Of a stretch of 15,963 bases of DNA, positions 6,536 to 15,368 are shown piece after piece. The stretch comes from DATMBL01 sp050735975. Lineage in GTDB: Bacteria; Desulfobacterota; Binatia; UBA9968. The notes below the pieces were generated by a model. The model was given only the letters and a program-made list of their open reading frames with translations, ran no database searches and was not told where the DNA came from. The position numbers and the translations under genes are program-made. The stretch is taken from NCBI GenBank assembly GCA_050735975.1, contig JBOHVS010000241.1, positions 1 to 15,963 of the forward strand, written 5' to 3'. Position 1 is the stretch's first letter. Each line of letters starts with the position of its first letter.

Positions 6536-6742
6536 TTGGCGCGTGTCCTGGCTGAGTCCAGCGAAGCTATTCCGGTCGAAGGCAACCAGTACTTTCCGCT
6601 GTCTTCGGTCAGGCACGAGCGCCTCCTGGACATCGGCATTTACACAACCTGCCCGTGGAAAGGCGGCAAGCTGAGAAAGCTTCGCTTTAGTCCCGTTTAT
6701 TCTAGAGGCAAGGCCTATCCAAGGTATTGCAATTTTCTATGA
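6536..6742 (+). pseudogene. DUF427 domain remnant
   Basis: From a TTG at 6536 the frame reads LARVLAESSEAIPVEGNQYF followed by PLSSVRHERLLDIGIYTTCPWKG. This closely follows the N-terminal half of DUF427 proteins (A-E-S...V-E-G-N-x-Y-F-P...T-x-C-P-W-K-G). After CPWKG the expected continuation beginning with S-Y-Y is missing in all three frames, and the reading ends 25 residues later at TGA 6740-6742. There is no ATG, and GGAAG lies too far upstream (6516-6520). It looks like a truncated relic just after the EgtB-like gene. A short functional protein is less likely. Confidence 0.6.
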
Positions 6743-6784
6743 GCGTAGTAAATATCAGCTAAGCTTGATTTCGTAGGGGGAAGC

Positions 6785-7879
6785 ATGAAACGAAGGGATT
6801 TCTTAAAGCAGAGTCTTACGGTTTCTGCCGGCCTTGCTCTCGGCGGCATCCCAGGATTCTCGCGTTTGGCCGCGGCCGGCGAAGCGGGAAAGTGGCGAAC
6901 GTTCGAGGTGACGACCCGAGTCGAAGTCCTTGACCCGGTGGGCGCCGTGCGCGTCTGGGTTCCGGTACCGCTCACAACCAACACCGATTATTTCAAACGC
7001 GAAGGAGACAAGTGGTCGGGAAACTATAAGGTGGCGCGCGCGGTGCAATATGACCGATACGGCACCGGGCTGGTTTTCGCGGAGTGGGCGCCCGGCGAGA
7101 AGGCTCCCGCTCTAGAGATAGCCAGCCGTTTTATGACGCGGGACCGCCAAGTTGATTTGACAAAGAAGCCCGGCTCTTCGGTCAAGGAAGACAAGGCCGT
7201 GTTGGATTATTTCCGCAAGCCATCCAAGCTGATCAGAACCGACGGTATCGTGGCGACGACCGCGCGCGGCATCACCATGGGAACCAAGAGCGACAAAGAT
7301 AAAGCTAAAGCCATCTACGAGTGGATCGTCGACAATACGTTCCGCGATCCGAAAATTCGCGGTTGTGGTATCGGCGATATCTCGACGATGCTCCGTACGG
7401 GATATCTCGGCGGCAAGTGTGCTGATCTAAATGCTCTCTATGTCGGATTGGCCCGGGCGTCCGGCTTGCCGGCGCGCGACGTATACGGCATCCGTTGCGC
7501 GGACTCCGGCGAGTTCAAGAGCCTCGGCAAAGCCGGCGATATTACGGGCGCGCAACACTGCCGCGCCGAAGTCTATCTCACCGGCTACGGCTGGCTGCCG
7601 GTTGATCCCGCGGACGTAAGGAAGGTTGTGCTCGAAGAGAACAAGCCGGAGCAACTGCCGCTTGATGACCCCAAGGTGAAGAAAGCGCGAGCCAAGTTGT
7701 TTGGTAGCTGGGAAATGAACTGGCTGCCTTATAACTACGCTCACGATCTGAAATTGCCTCAATCGAACGGACCGGAGCTTGGATACCTCATGTATCCGCA
7801 AACCGAGACGGCTAACGGTCGGAAGGACAGTCTCGACCCGAAAAACTTCAGATACACGATAGACGCGAAAGAAACCTAG
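6785..7879 (+). CDS. Tat-exported transglutaminase-like protein
   Basis: A 364-residue protein beginning MKRRDFLKQS, a twin-arginine motif (R3-R4-D-F-L-K) followed by a hydrophobic stretch about 10-30 with alanine-rich cleavage near 31-33, so it is probably exported folded to the periplasm. The transglutaminase-like domain is at about 150-285, with a catalytic triad of Cys212 (GGKCADLNALYVGLAR), His258 (GAQHCRAEVYL) and Asp274 (VDPADV). Members of this family act as cysteine peptidases or amidases or are structural; the substrate is unknown. A beta-rich N-terminal region (40-125) precedes it. AGGGGGA lies 4 bases before the ATG. The gene stands alone and converges with the molybdenum-hydroxylase operon. 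Confidence 0.87.
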   Translation: MKRRDFLKQSLTVSAGLALGGIPGFSRLAAAGEAGKWRTFEVTTRVEVLDPVGAVRVWVPVPLTTNTDYFKREGDKWSGNYKVARAVQYDRYGTGLVFAEWAPGEKAPALEIASRFMTRDRQVDLTKKPGSSVKEDKAVLDYFRKPSKLIRTDGIVATTARGITMGTKSDKDKAKAIYEWIVDNTFRDPKIRGCGIGDISTMLRTGYLGGKCADLNALYVGLARASGLPARDVYGIRCADSGEFKSLGKAGDITGAQHCRAEVYLTGYGWLPVDPADVRKVVLEENKPEQLPLDDPKVKKARAKLFGSWEMNWLPYNYAHDLKLPQSNGPELGYLMYPQTETANGRKDSLDPKNFRYTIDAKET

Positions 7880-7896
7880 GGCGCGAGGGAAGGCAG

Positions 7897-8019
7897 GGAG
7901 CAAGGAGCATGGGGCAGGGAGCCGCGCTGACCTCTCAATTCTGATATCTGTTCCCCTGCAAGGGGCAAAGAGTTGATCCTATCTTTGCTCTTAGCTCCTT
8001 GCTCCATGCTCTTTGCTCC
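7897..8019. repeat. 26-bp inverted repeat, possible bidirectional terminator
   Basis: GGAGCAAGGAGCATGGGGCA (7897-7916, arm continuing to 7922) is matched by the reverse complement of 7994-8019, a 26-base arm with three differences. At all three the plus-strand RNA has G opposite U, so the plus transcript can form an uninterrupted 26-bp stem; the minus transcript would have C-A mismatches. The arms flank 71 bases. The element lies between two convergent genes. The arm unit ATGGRGCAGGGAGC also occurs at 1988-2001, so it belongs to a dispersed family. Confidence 0.7.
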
Positions 8020-8035
8020 TCGGCAGCCTGTTTAG

Positions 8036-8893
8036 CTAGCTCTCCATCGCCGCCCGAATAGCTCGGGCGACGTAGACAAGGGTTAGGTGGGTGCGGTACT
8101 CCGTCGAACCGTTGATGTCCTCGATGACATCCACATTGCGGGTTGATTCCGGGGCGGCTTCCTCTATCAGCTTCGAATCCAGATTTTTGCCGGCCAGCAT
8201 CTGCTCGACACGATCGGCGCGATAAGCTTTGTCTGTTACCCCCGTGATGCCAACGGCGATGCGGCTGCAAGTTCCGGACGCATCCGCGGCCATCCGCACG
8301 GCCACACCGACCACGGCAAAGCCGGACGATCGCGGAGCCGCCTTTAGATAGGCTGTCTTATCGGCGCCGGTCGCAGGGACTTTAACGGCCGTGACAATTT
8401 CATCCGGCTCGAGCACGCTCATCAGCAGTCCGAGAAAAAATTCCTCCGCCTTGATCCAGCGCTCTCCGTTAGGACCGACGGCTTTGATTTCGGCATCGAG
8501 CGCCAGAATCGCCGGGGGCATATCTCCGGCTGGATCGGCGTGCGCGATACTTCCGCCGATCGTTCCACGGTTTCGCACTTGAACGTCGGCGATCGTGGTT
8601 GCCGTTTGGGGTAACAGCGGACAGTTCTTTTTGAGCAGCGCGGAGCCTTCGATCTGGGTGTGGGTGACGAGTGCGCCAATGATCAGGTCGTTGCCTTCTT
8701 CTGTAATTGAATCCAGACCAGGAATCCGTCCGATGTCGAGGACATATCCGGGTTTCGATAACCGCATCTTCATCAGCGGCAGCAAACTCTGGCCGCCGGA
8801 GAGAATTTTCACATCGTCTCTGTGAGTGGACAGATATTTCACCGCGTCGCTTAGCGAGCGTGGAGCATAGTACTCAAAAGAACCCGGGATCAT
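8036..8893 (-). CDS. Molybdenum hydroxylase set A, FAD-binding medium subunit (CoxM-like)
   Basis: A 285-residue FAD subunit of the xanthine dehydrogenase/CO dehydrogenase family. The two FAD loops are visible: LSGGQSLLPLM at 31-41 and TIGGSIAHADPAGDMP at 111-126. The C-terminal domain (about 175-285) is the CO dehydrogenase flavoprotein type. It passes electrons from the iron-sulfur subunit to an acceptor such as NAD, O2 or quinone, which cannot be told from sequence. Its ATG at 8893 lies 2 bases after the stop of the large subunit, so it is translated as the last gene of the S-L-M operon. Confidence 0.92.
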   Translation of the reverse strand: MIPGSFEYYAPRSLSDAVKYLSTHRDDVKILSGGQSLLPLMKMRLSKPGYVLDIGRIPGLDSITEEGNDLIIGALVTHTQIEGSALLKKNCPLLPQTATTIADVQVRNRGTIGGSIAHADPAGDMPPAILALDAEIKAVGPNGERWIKAEEFFLGLLMSVLEPDEIVTAVKVPATGADKTAYLKAAPRSSGFAVVGVAVRMAADASGTCSRIAVGITGVTDKAYRADRVEQMLAGKNLDSKLIEEAAPESTRNVDVIEDINGSTEYRTHLTLVYVARAIRAAMES

Positions 8894-8895
8894 GA

Positions 8896-11322
8896 CTAGA
8901 AGGATCTCCGCTCTGTTTCAGGATTGTGATTTGCCAGGCGCCACACCAATTCCGGACTCAGAGGAAGGTCGCAGACCTTTACATTGAATGGTTGGAGCGC
9001 GTCCTCGACCGCGCTGGCGATGGCGGCGGGCGAGGGGATCGCGGCTCCTTCACCGGCGGCTTTTTGGCCCAACGGTGTGAATGGCGAGGGGGAAGGACGG
9101 TGAATCACTTCTACCCGGGGCGTTTCCGCGGTCGAGCATTTCCCGTAATCGAGATAGGTGATGGTCAACGGTTGTCCTTCCGCGCTGTACATGAAGCCTT
9201 CGCCGAGAGCGACGGCGATGCCGTGGGCGGCCGAACCGTAGACTTGCCCATTGACGACATCCGGATTGATCACGGTGCCGTTGTCGCCGACGATCAGATA
9301 GCGCAGCACTTCGACCTTGCCCGTCGCTTTGTCGACTTCGACGACGGCGGCGTGGGCGCCGGCGGAGAAGGTGAACTGGGCCCGCACCCGGCGATCGGCG
9401 TCCGGCACGATGTTCGGCTTGGCATGGGGAAAGGTATAGTAATGGGTCGCCTGCAACCCGGCTTCCATCCCGTCCGGAATCAAATGCTGATTGTTGTAGG
9501 CGATGCGGCCGAGCTCGGCGAAGGTCACTTTCTTCGTCGCAGATCCCGGCACCTGAACGACGCCGTTCTCAATCGCCAGATCCTTCGGATCGGTGTTGAG
9601 GACATGGCCGGCGAGCTGCAAGACCTTCTCTCTTAACTTGGTCGCCGCGCCGTGGATGGCGCCGATATCATAGAGATGAAAATTATTGCCGCTGTTGGCC
9701 GCCGCCACCCCCCAGGGTGACAGATCGCTGTCGAAAGGAATGCTCGTACTGATCTGGTCGGGATTTGTGCCGAGAATCTCGGCGGCGACCTGCGCCGTGG
9801 TGGTTTCATGCGCTTGACCGCAATTGGGCGAGCCAAGATGGAGTGTCAAGGTGCCGTTCTTTTCCAGTTTGATGGTCGCGCCGTTGACGCCGCCGGAACC
9901 GGGCGGCTCTTTCATCTCCGGGAAGATCGCCATGTCGCGGGCGGCGTTGCGTCCGCCGGGCTCCACGCCGATGACGATGCCGATGCCCATGAGCTTCCCC
10001 TGCTCGCGGGCTGTCTTTTGCTCGTCGCGCAGCTTGTCGTAGTCAATTTTCTCCAGCAAGGTCGAAAGCAATCCCGGATAATCGCCGCTATCGTAAACGT
10101 TGCCGCTGATTGTGCGGTAGGGCATTTCGTTGGGCTGGATCAGATTCCTTCTCCGCACCTCGATGGGGCTCAGGTTCAGCGCTTGAGCCACCCGGTCCAT
10201 CATGCGCTCCCAGATGTAGCACATGCCCGGTTTTCCGATACCACGGTTCGGAATGACCGGGCACTTGTTAGTGACGACGGCATAGCCTTCCATGTGAATG
10301 GCCGGCGTCCGGTAGGTATTGGAAAGATTGTTAAGCTTGTTGGTGAAGTGAATGGTGAGCGTGCTGATCGAGCCGCCGACGTCGTCGTATTCCTTGAAGC
10401 GAAGACCAAGGACCGTGCCATCGTTCTTGACCGCGGCCTCGGCCTCAAACTCCTGCGCGCAAGCATGACCCCCGGCCATCATATGCTCGCTGCGGTCTTC
10501 GATCCATTTGACCGGACGTCCGGTTTTCATGGCCAGCAGCGAGATCATAACCACGTATTTGCGGATCAGGTGGATCTTCTGGCCGAAGCCGCCGCCGACG
10601 TCGGGAATGATCACCCGGACATCCTGCAAGCCGAGGGCTTCGCGCAAGCCGTCGTAAATCACTTCCGGGACCTGGGCCGTGACCCAAACGGTGAGTTTTT
10701 TACTGGCAGTATCGTATGACGCGACGACGGCGAAAGGCTCCAGCGGCGTCGAGCTATAGCGATGGATCTTGAGGTTTTCTTTCACAACGCGGTCGGCCGT
10801 TTTAAAGGCGCCTTCGACATCCCCGTAGCTAAGTGATCCGTGCCAGGCGAGATTGGTGCCCAATTCGTCGAATAAGACGGCCGATGACGGCTTGATCGCC
10901 TCGCGCACGTCAACCACAGGCCGCAGGGGATCGTAATCGACTTGAATCAACTCCAGCGCGTCTTCCGCCGTGCCCCGGTCGCGCGCCGCTACGGCGCCCA
11001 TGGGATCGCCGACGTAACGGACCTTTTCGACGGCCCCCGCGTACTCATCGACGGGCCGTTTGAGACCGGCGGCATATCTTCCGGGCTTAAAGGGTTTGGT
11101 AATTTGCTTCACGTCCTCCGGCGTGATCACCGCCATCACGTTGGGATTTTTGAGCGCTTCGGATGGATCGACGGAATTGATCCTGGCATGGGCGTGCGGG
11201 CTGCGCAAAATCATCGCCTGAAGCATGCCGGGCAGGCGGAAATCATCCGTATAAAGACCTCTACCCGTAACGTGACGGGGACCTTCTTTGCTGCGGGTGC
11301 GACTGCCTACGAACTTAGCCAT
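8896..11322 (-). CDS. Molybdenum hydroxylase set A, molybdopterin-binding large subunit
   Basis: An 808-residue catalytic subunit of the xanthine oxidase family, normal length for CoxL-like forms. The molybdopterin loop GGGFGQK is at 243-249. The loop over the active site reads NRGIGKP (359-365), and near the C-terminus GQKAAGEGA carries the candidate catalytic Glu758. Aerobic CO dehydrogenase has AYRCSFR here, so this is not a CO dehydrogenase. Most relatives have Y-R-G-A-G-R-P; the Asn at position 359 in place of Tyr is unusual, as is the AAGEGAA stretch. The reaction is hydroxylation of a carbon centre using water; aldehyde, N-heterocycle or aromatic substrates are possible. It overlaps the small-subunit gene by 8 bases and ends 2 bases before the FAD subunit. 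The long frames on the opposite strand are composition artefacts. Confidence 0.93.
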   Translation of the reverse strand: MAKFVGSRTRSKEGPRHVTGRGLYTDDFRLPGMLQAMILRSPHAHARINSVDPSEALKNPNVMAVITPEDVKQITKPFKPGRYAAGLKRPVDEYAGAVEKVRYVGDPMGAVAARDRGTAEDALELIQVDYDPLRPVVDVREAIKPSSAVLFDELGTNLAWHGSLSYGDVEGAFKTADRVVKENLKIHRYSSTPLEPFAVVASYDTASKKLTVWVTAQVPEVIYDGLREALGLQDVRVIIPDVGGGFGQKIHLIRKYVVMISLLAMKTGRPVKWIEDRSEHMMAGGHACAQEFEAEAAVKNDGTVLGLRFKEYDDVGGSISTLTIHFTNKLNNLSNTYRTPAIHMEGYAVVTNKCPVIPNRGIGKPGMCYIWERMMDRVAQALNLSPIEVRRRNLIQPNEMPYRTISGNVYDSGDYPGLLSTLLEKIDYDKLRDEQKTAREQGKLMGIGIVIGVEPGGRNAARDMAIFPEMKEPPGSGGVNGATIKLEKNGTLTLHLGSPNCGQAHETTTAQVAAEILGTNPDQISTSIPFDSDLSPWGVAAANSGNNFHLYDIGAIHGAATKLREKVLQLAGHVLNTDPKDLAIENGVVQVPGSATKKVTFAELGRIAYNNQHLIPDGMEAGLQATHYYTFPHAKPNIVPDADRRVRAQFTFSAGAHAAVVEVDKATGKVEVLRYLIVGDNGTVINPDVVNGQVYGSAAHGIAVALGEGFMYSAEGQPLTITYLDYGKCSTAETPRVEVIHRPSPSPFTPLGQKAAGEGAAIPSPAAIASAVEDALQPFNVKVCDLPLSPELVWRLANHNPETERRSF

Positions 11323-11788
11323 TCTTCATTCCTTTTGCCGCGTCTTTTACGGCCTCAACGATCTGCACGTAGCCGGTGCACATACAGAGATTGCCGGCCA
11401 GCGCCTTCCGGATCTCTTCTTCGGAAGGATTAGGATGATCGCGAAGCAGCGCATAACTGGCCATGACCATCCCCGGAGTGCAGTAGCCGCACTGAAGCGC
11501 GTAATGTTTGACGAACGCCTCCTGAATCGCGGTTAATTCACCATCTTTAGCCAAGCCTTCGATCGTCGTGATCTCTCGGCCGTCCGCCTGAACTGCGAAG
11601 TGAAGGCAGGACTTCACTAGTTTATTGTCGAGAAGAACCGAGCAGGCGCCGCACTCGCCGACCACGCAGCCGACGTGGGTGCCGGTGAGGCCGATATTCT
11701 CGCGGAGAAAATGGCATAGGAGCAGACGCGGCTCGACGTCCTCTTCGTACAACCGGCCGTTGATGATGACCTTAACTGTTTGTTTCAT
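11315..11788 (-). CDS. Molybdenum hydroxylase set A, 2x[2Fe-2S] small subunit (CoxS-like)
   Basis: A 157-residue iron-sulfur subunit. The plant-type cluster ligands are Cys41, Cys46, Cys49 and Cys61; the second cluster uses Cys100 and Cys103 (QCGYCTPGM) and Cys135 and Cys137 (NLCMCTGY). It carries electrons from the molybdenum site to FAD. It is the first gene of operon A and overlaps the large subunit by 8 bases. The ATG at 11788 fits the usual family start (MKQTVKVIINGRLYE), but no clear ribosome binding site precedes it. A 211-base gap with a palindromic element separates it from set B, so operon A may have its own promoter there or be read through from set B. Confidence 0.95.
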   Translation of the reverse strand: MKQTVKVIINGRLYEEDVEPRLLLCHFLRENIGLTGTHVGCVVGECGACSVLLDNKLVKSCLHFAVQADGREITTIEGLAKDGELTAIQEAFVKHYALQCGYCTPGMVMASYALLRDHPNPSEEEIRKALAGNLCMCTGYVQIVEAVKDAAKGMKNG

Positions 11789-11844
11789 ATATGCGCAGAA
11801 TAGCTTGATTTCTAAAGTGGTTCAACGGTCAAATGATAGAGTGC

Positions 11845-11932
11845 ACACGACGAAGAGCACGAAGGCCACGAAGGATTCGGAACTTGGTACCTTTGAACTT
11901 CTGAACTTCGTGCTCTTCGTGCCCCTTTGTGG
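11845..11932. repeat. Palindromic 9-mer-module element 1
   Basis: ACGAAGAGCACGAAG at 11850-11864 is perfectly complementary to 11906-11920, and the arms extend imperfectly as CACGAAGGA-like units to 11874 and CCTTTGTGG at 11932. The 41-base centre includes TTGAACTTCTGAACTT. It lies in the gap between the FAD subunit of set B and the small subunit of set A. Another half-unit (CTTTCGTGG) follows at about 11982-11990. Confidence 0.8.
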
Positions 11933-11999
11933 TTAAATTTGGGTTTTTTTGGTTGCGCCCAAGCCGCGCTGTGTCTTTCGTGGTCTAAGGACTCACCTG

Positions 12000-12869
12000 T
12001 CACGGCGGGGATTTAATGCGCTTCAGTGCTTCTTCAGCTGCCCGGCGGACCAGGACTTTGACCAGCTCCCGCTTGTATTCCGAAGAGCCGCGGTTGTCAT
12101 CCATCGGGTCCACCTCGGTGGAAGCGATCTGGCCCATTTCGCGCATAGAAGCATCGGTGATTTTGCGGCCGCGCAGCGCTCCTTCGGCTTGTTTCGCCCT
12201 GACAATCGTCGAGGCTACGGAATTCAGCGCGAGGCGAACATCATCACACGTATTTCCTTTCGCGCGGAGGGTGAGCGCGACTCCGACGGTGGCAAAATCT
12301 TCGACGCTGCGCGGAGTAAATTTGATGTGCGACCAGCCCGGTCGCTTGGGAGGCGGTACGCGGATTTCGGTTAGAAGTTCGCCCGGGTTCAAGGCGGTTT
12401 GATAGTAGTCGATAAAAAACCCTTCCACAGGCAGGATTCTTCGTCCTTTGCTGTGGGCCAGAGTAACCTCGGCGTCGAGAGCGATAAGGCTTGCGCCCGG
12501 ATCGGTCAACGGATCGCCGCCCGCGAGATTGCCGCCGACAGTGCCCATGTTACGTATCCGCGGTTGGGCCACTTTGCGGAAGGTTTCGTGGAGCAAGGGA
12601 AAGTGCTGTTTAACTATTGTCGAGATCTCGATGTCACGGTGGCGCGCGCCTGCCCCTATCCGCAAACCGTCGCGATCGTCATAGGTGATTGCGTCAAATC
12701 CCGGGATGCGCGCAACGCTGATGACGACCTTGGGCATGAGCAGGCGCTGGCGCATCCAAATAATCAGCGAGGTGCCGCCGGCGATCACGCGGGCATTGTC
12801 GCCGTGTTGATCAAGCAAGGCGAAGGCTTCCTGAAGGGTCGCAGGTTCGTGATAGTCGAATCGGATCAT
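12000..12869 (-). CDS. Molybdenum hydroxylase set B, FAD-binding medium subunit
   Basis: A 289-residue FAD subunit of the same family as that of set A but clearly diverged, so this is not a recent duplication. The FAD loops are AGGTSLIIWMR at 30-40 and TVGGNLAGGDPLTDP at 110-124. The C-terminal domain spans about 180-285. It would pass electrons from the iron-sulfur subunit to the final acceptor. It follows the set-B large subunit after a 165-base gap holding a palindromic element. Only a weak ribosome site (GGGAAAAAG) precedes ATG 12869. Confidence 0.92.
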   Translation of the reverse strand: MIRFDYHEPATLQEAFALLDQHGDNARVIAGGTSLIIWMRQRLLMPKVVISVARIPGFDAITYDDRDGLRIGAGARHRDIEISTIVKQHFPLLHETFRKVAQPRIRNMGTVGGNLAGGDPLTDPGASLIALDAEVTLAHSKGRRILPVEGFFIDYYQTALNPGELLTEIRVPPPKRPGWSHIKFTPRSVEDFATVGVALTLRAKGNTCDDVRLALNSVASTIVRAKQAEGALRGRKITDASMREMGQIASTEVDPMDDNRGSSEYKRELVKVLVRRAAEEALKRIKSPP

Positions 12870-12902
12870 CTTTTTCCCAATAAGCAGGGCAGAAAATACT
12901 CA

Positions 12903-12983
12903 TCACCACGAAGCGCCGAAGGACACGAAGGAAATATCACCTTAAACTCCGAAACTTCGTGCTCTTCGCGAACTTCGTGGTGA
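12903..12983. repeat. Palindromic 9-mer-module element 2
   Basis: TCACCACGAAG at 12903-12913 is perfectly complementary to CTTCGTGGTGA at 12973-12983, and the arms continue with CACGAAG at 12924-12930 against CTTCGTG at 12955-12961. Each arm reads as three 9-base units related to CACGAAGGA. The centre contains AAACTCCGAAACTT. It lies between the large and FAD subunit genes of set B. Confidence 0.8.
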
Positions 12984-13034
12984 AAACTCTTTTTTGCTTG
13001 CCGTTCGCCGGCAGCTCGGCACGCTGTGTTCCGC

Positions 13035-15320
13035 CTATTTCCCTTTCTCTTTCTCGCGCAGGGCGCGGAGGATCTTTTCCGGTGTAATCGGCAGCGTCTT
13101 GATGCGCACGCCGACCGCGTCAAAGATGGCGTTGCTGATGACGGCCGCGGTGGGATCCATGTTGAGTTCGCCAAGACCCTTGGCGCCGAACGGCCCGGTG
13201 GGCTCATAAGAGTCCGCGAAGGCATGCTGCAGCGGCGGCATGTCTCGCATCGAGGGGATGCGGTAATCGGAAAAGTTGGGATTGATCGGTTTGCCTTCGT
13301 CGATTTGCAGACCTTCGGTGAGCGCATAACCGATGCCCTGGGAGAAGCCGCCTTCCACTTGACCCTCGGCGCCGATGGGATAGATGACCGTGCCGCAATC
13401 GGAGGCGATGACAAATTTCAGCACTTCGACCTGTCCGGTCTCCGGATCGACGTGAACCTGAGCGGCCTGGACCCCGTAGTTATAAGCCCCCGACTCGTTG
13501 CCAAAACGGGTGCCGTCGGGCAGCACCGAATCGGCGTCAAAGCTTCCCGAACCGACGATGGGCGCGCCGTTATGGCGAAACAGCCGAGCTCGCGCGACGT
13601 CCGACACCGAGACGGATTTGCCCTCCGCGCCTTTAACAAAGATGCGCCCATCGTGCGAGACGAGGTCTTCGGCATTGGCCTCGAGCATTTCAGAGGCCTG
13701 TTGGAAAAGTTGCTGTTTGACGTTGGCCGCGGCGTTCTTCACGGCATTGCCGCTGACATAGGTTAAACGGCTGGCGAAGGCGCCCAGGCAAAAAGTGGTC
13801 AAGTCGGTATCGGCGCGGGAGATTTCTACGTCTTCCACCGGAACCCCCAACTCCTCGGCGGCGATCTGGCACATGGCGGTATGGGAGCCCTGGCCGCATT
13901 CGCCTTCGCCGCTGAGAATCAACGCTTTGCCGTCTTCGTTGAGCTTGATAGTCGCCGAACTGCCGTCGTAGTCGCCGAAGTGGCGCTTGCCGCTGACATG
14001 GACCGTGCAGGCCAAGCCCAAGCCGGTATTCGGCTGCTTGGCGGCTCGCTTGTTCTTCCAGTCCATCATCTTTTCCGTCATGTCGAGACACTGCTTCAGC
14101 TCGCAGCTCGTGACCCGATTGCCATGGGGCGACACGTAGCCGGTCTCGGCTGCGTTGATGCGCGCGATTTCGATGGGGTCGATGCTAAGCTCATGGGCGC
14201 CCAGATCGATGGTCTGCTCGACCGCCCATTCCGCCGAGGGATTGCCGAAGCCGCGGAACGCCCCGGTGGGAATCTTATTGGTGTAGACGAGAAGCGCTTC
14301 GGTTTTGACATCCGAATACTTGTAACAGGTGTCGTGGCGCATCGCCGCCACGCCGGTGATGGCCGGCGCTTTGGCCGAATAGGCGCCGTTGTCGGCGATC
14401 ACCTTGATATGTTTGGCGCGTATCCGGCCGTCTTTTTTAAAGCCCAACCTGACGTCGATTTTCATGAAGACCCGAGGACGGCAGCCGGCCAAAAATTCCT
14501 CCTCGCGCGTGTTGATGAGCTTCACCGGCTTCCCCGCTTTGCGCGCCAGAACCGCGGCGACCAGGGCATTGTTGTCGTCGCAGGACTTGCCGCCGAATCC
14601 GCCGCCGACGGCGCTCTGGATGATCCGGACATCGGTCTCGGGCACGCCCAGCGCGGCGGCGATTCGATAGCGCGCATTGAACAGCGTCTGGGTGTTCATA
14701 TAGATCGTGTATTTGCCGTTGGGGGCGTATTCGGCAACGCTGCCGATGGTTTCGATCGAGCAATGCCATTGCGGCATGCTTTGAAAAGTCTCCTCGACAA
14801 TGACATCGGATTCGGCGAATGCTTGGGCGATGTTGCCGCGTTCGATGTCCATCGTCATCGCGATATTGTTCGGTTTGTCGTCGTGCACCAGCGGCGCGCC
14901 GTCTTGCATCGCTTCTTCGGCGTCGAACACGCCGGGCAGGGGATCCCACTCGACTTCGATAAGATCAATGGCTTCCTCGGCGATGTCCGGGTCGATGGCC
15001 GCGACTGCGGCGACTTCTTCGCCGACGTAACGGGTTTTTCCCACCGAAAAGATATACTGGTCGGCGAAAAATGCGCCCCACGGCCGTTTGATCGTATCTT
15101 CGGCCGTGACCACGGCGCGCACGCCGCGCAATCTTTCGGCTTTGCTGGTATCGATGCTACGAATCCGCGCGTGCGGAAAGGGGCTGCGAAGAACTTTACC
15201 CACCAGCAGATTGGGGAGAAAAATATCCGCGATGAATTTCGAATCGCCGGTGACTTTGTCGAAGCCTTCGATTCTTTGAACGCGCCGGCCGACGATCGAG
15301 AATTTTTCTGCTTTCGCCAT
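13035..15320 (-). CDS. Molybdenum hydroxylase set B, molybdopterin-binding large subunit
   Basis: A 761-residue catalytic subunit, closer to the 4-hydroxybenzoyl-CoA reductase/xanthine dehydrogenase type than the set-A protein. GGGFGGK is at 239-245, AFRGFGN at 354-360 with Arg356, and GAKGLGE near the C-terminus with candidate catalytic Glu718. These loops match the usual XDH pattern, so the enzyme should be active. The substrate is unknown; a purine, N-heterocycle or aromatic CoA thioester is possible. No urate- or benzoyl-CoA-pathway genes are nearby to narrow it. The start at 15320 has no strong ribosome site. A 492-residue frame on the other strand is a composition shadow. The gaps on both sides hold palindromic elements. 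Confidence 0.92.
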   Translation of the reverse strand: MAKAEKFSIVGRRVQRIEGFDKVTGDSKFIADIFLPNLLVGKVLRSPFPHARIRSIDTSKAERLRGVRAVVTAEDTIKRPWGAFFADQYIFSVGKTRYVGEEVAAVAAIDPDIAEEAIDLIEVEWDPLPGVFDAEEAMQDGAPLVHDDKPNNIAMTMDIERGNIAQAFAESDVIVEETFQSMPQWHCSIETIGSVAEYAPNGKYTIYMNTQTLFNARYRIAAALGVPETDVRIIQSAVGGGFGGKSCDDNNALVAAVLARKAGKPVKLINTREEEFLAGCRPRVFMKIDVRLGFKKDGRIRAKHIKVIADNGAYSAKAPAITGVAAMRHDTCYKYSDVKTEALLVYTNKIPTGAFRGFGNPSAEWAVEQTIDLGAHELSIDPIEIARINAAETGYVSPHGNRVTSCELKQCLDMTEKMMDWKNKRAAKQPNTGLGLACTVHVSGKRHFGDYDGSSATIKLNEDGKALILSGEGECGQGSHTAMCQIAAEELGVPVEDVEISRADTDLTTFCLGAFASRLTYVSGNAVKNAAANVKQQLFQQASEMLEANAEDLVSHDGRIFVKGAEGKSVSVSDVARARLFRHNGAPIVGSGSFDADSVLPDGTRFGNESGAYNYGVQAAQVHVDPETGQVEVLKFVIASDCGTVIYPIGAEGQVEGGFSQGIGYALTEGLQIDEGKPINPNFSDYRIPSMRDMPPLQHAFADSYEPTGPFGAKGLGELNMDPTAAVISNAIFDAVGVRIKTLPITPEKILRALREKEKGK

Positions 15321-15368
15321 ATCGTTATGTTCTGGGGCTTAATTAAACAAAACGTGTGAATGGAGTTT

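Noticed and set aside
9808..10719. 303-codon plus-strand open frame opposite the set-A large subunit
   Set aside because: It is antisense to a well-supported gene and has no domain of its own.
8036..11788. Aerobic carbon monoxide dehydrogenase (coxSLM)
   Set aside because: The large subunit has NRGIGKP instead of the AYRCSFR loop with its copper-binding cysteine.
11845..12983. CRISPR array
   Set aside because: The repeats are 9-base modules in inverted arms without regular spacers of similar length.
13881..15359. 492-codon plus-strand open frame opposite the set-B large subunit
   Set aside because: It has no recognisable domain and lies antisense to a clear molybdopterin-binding subunit; high-GC third positions leave such shadows.
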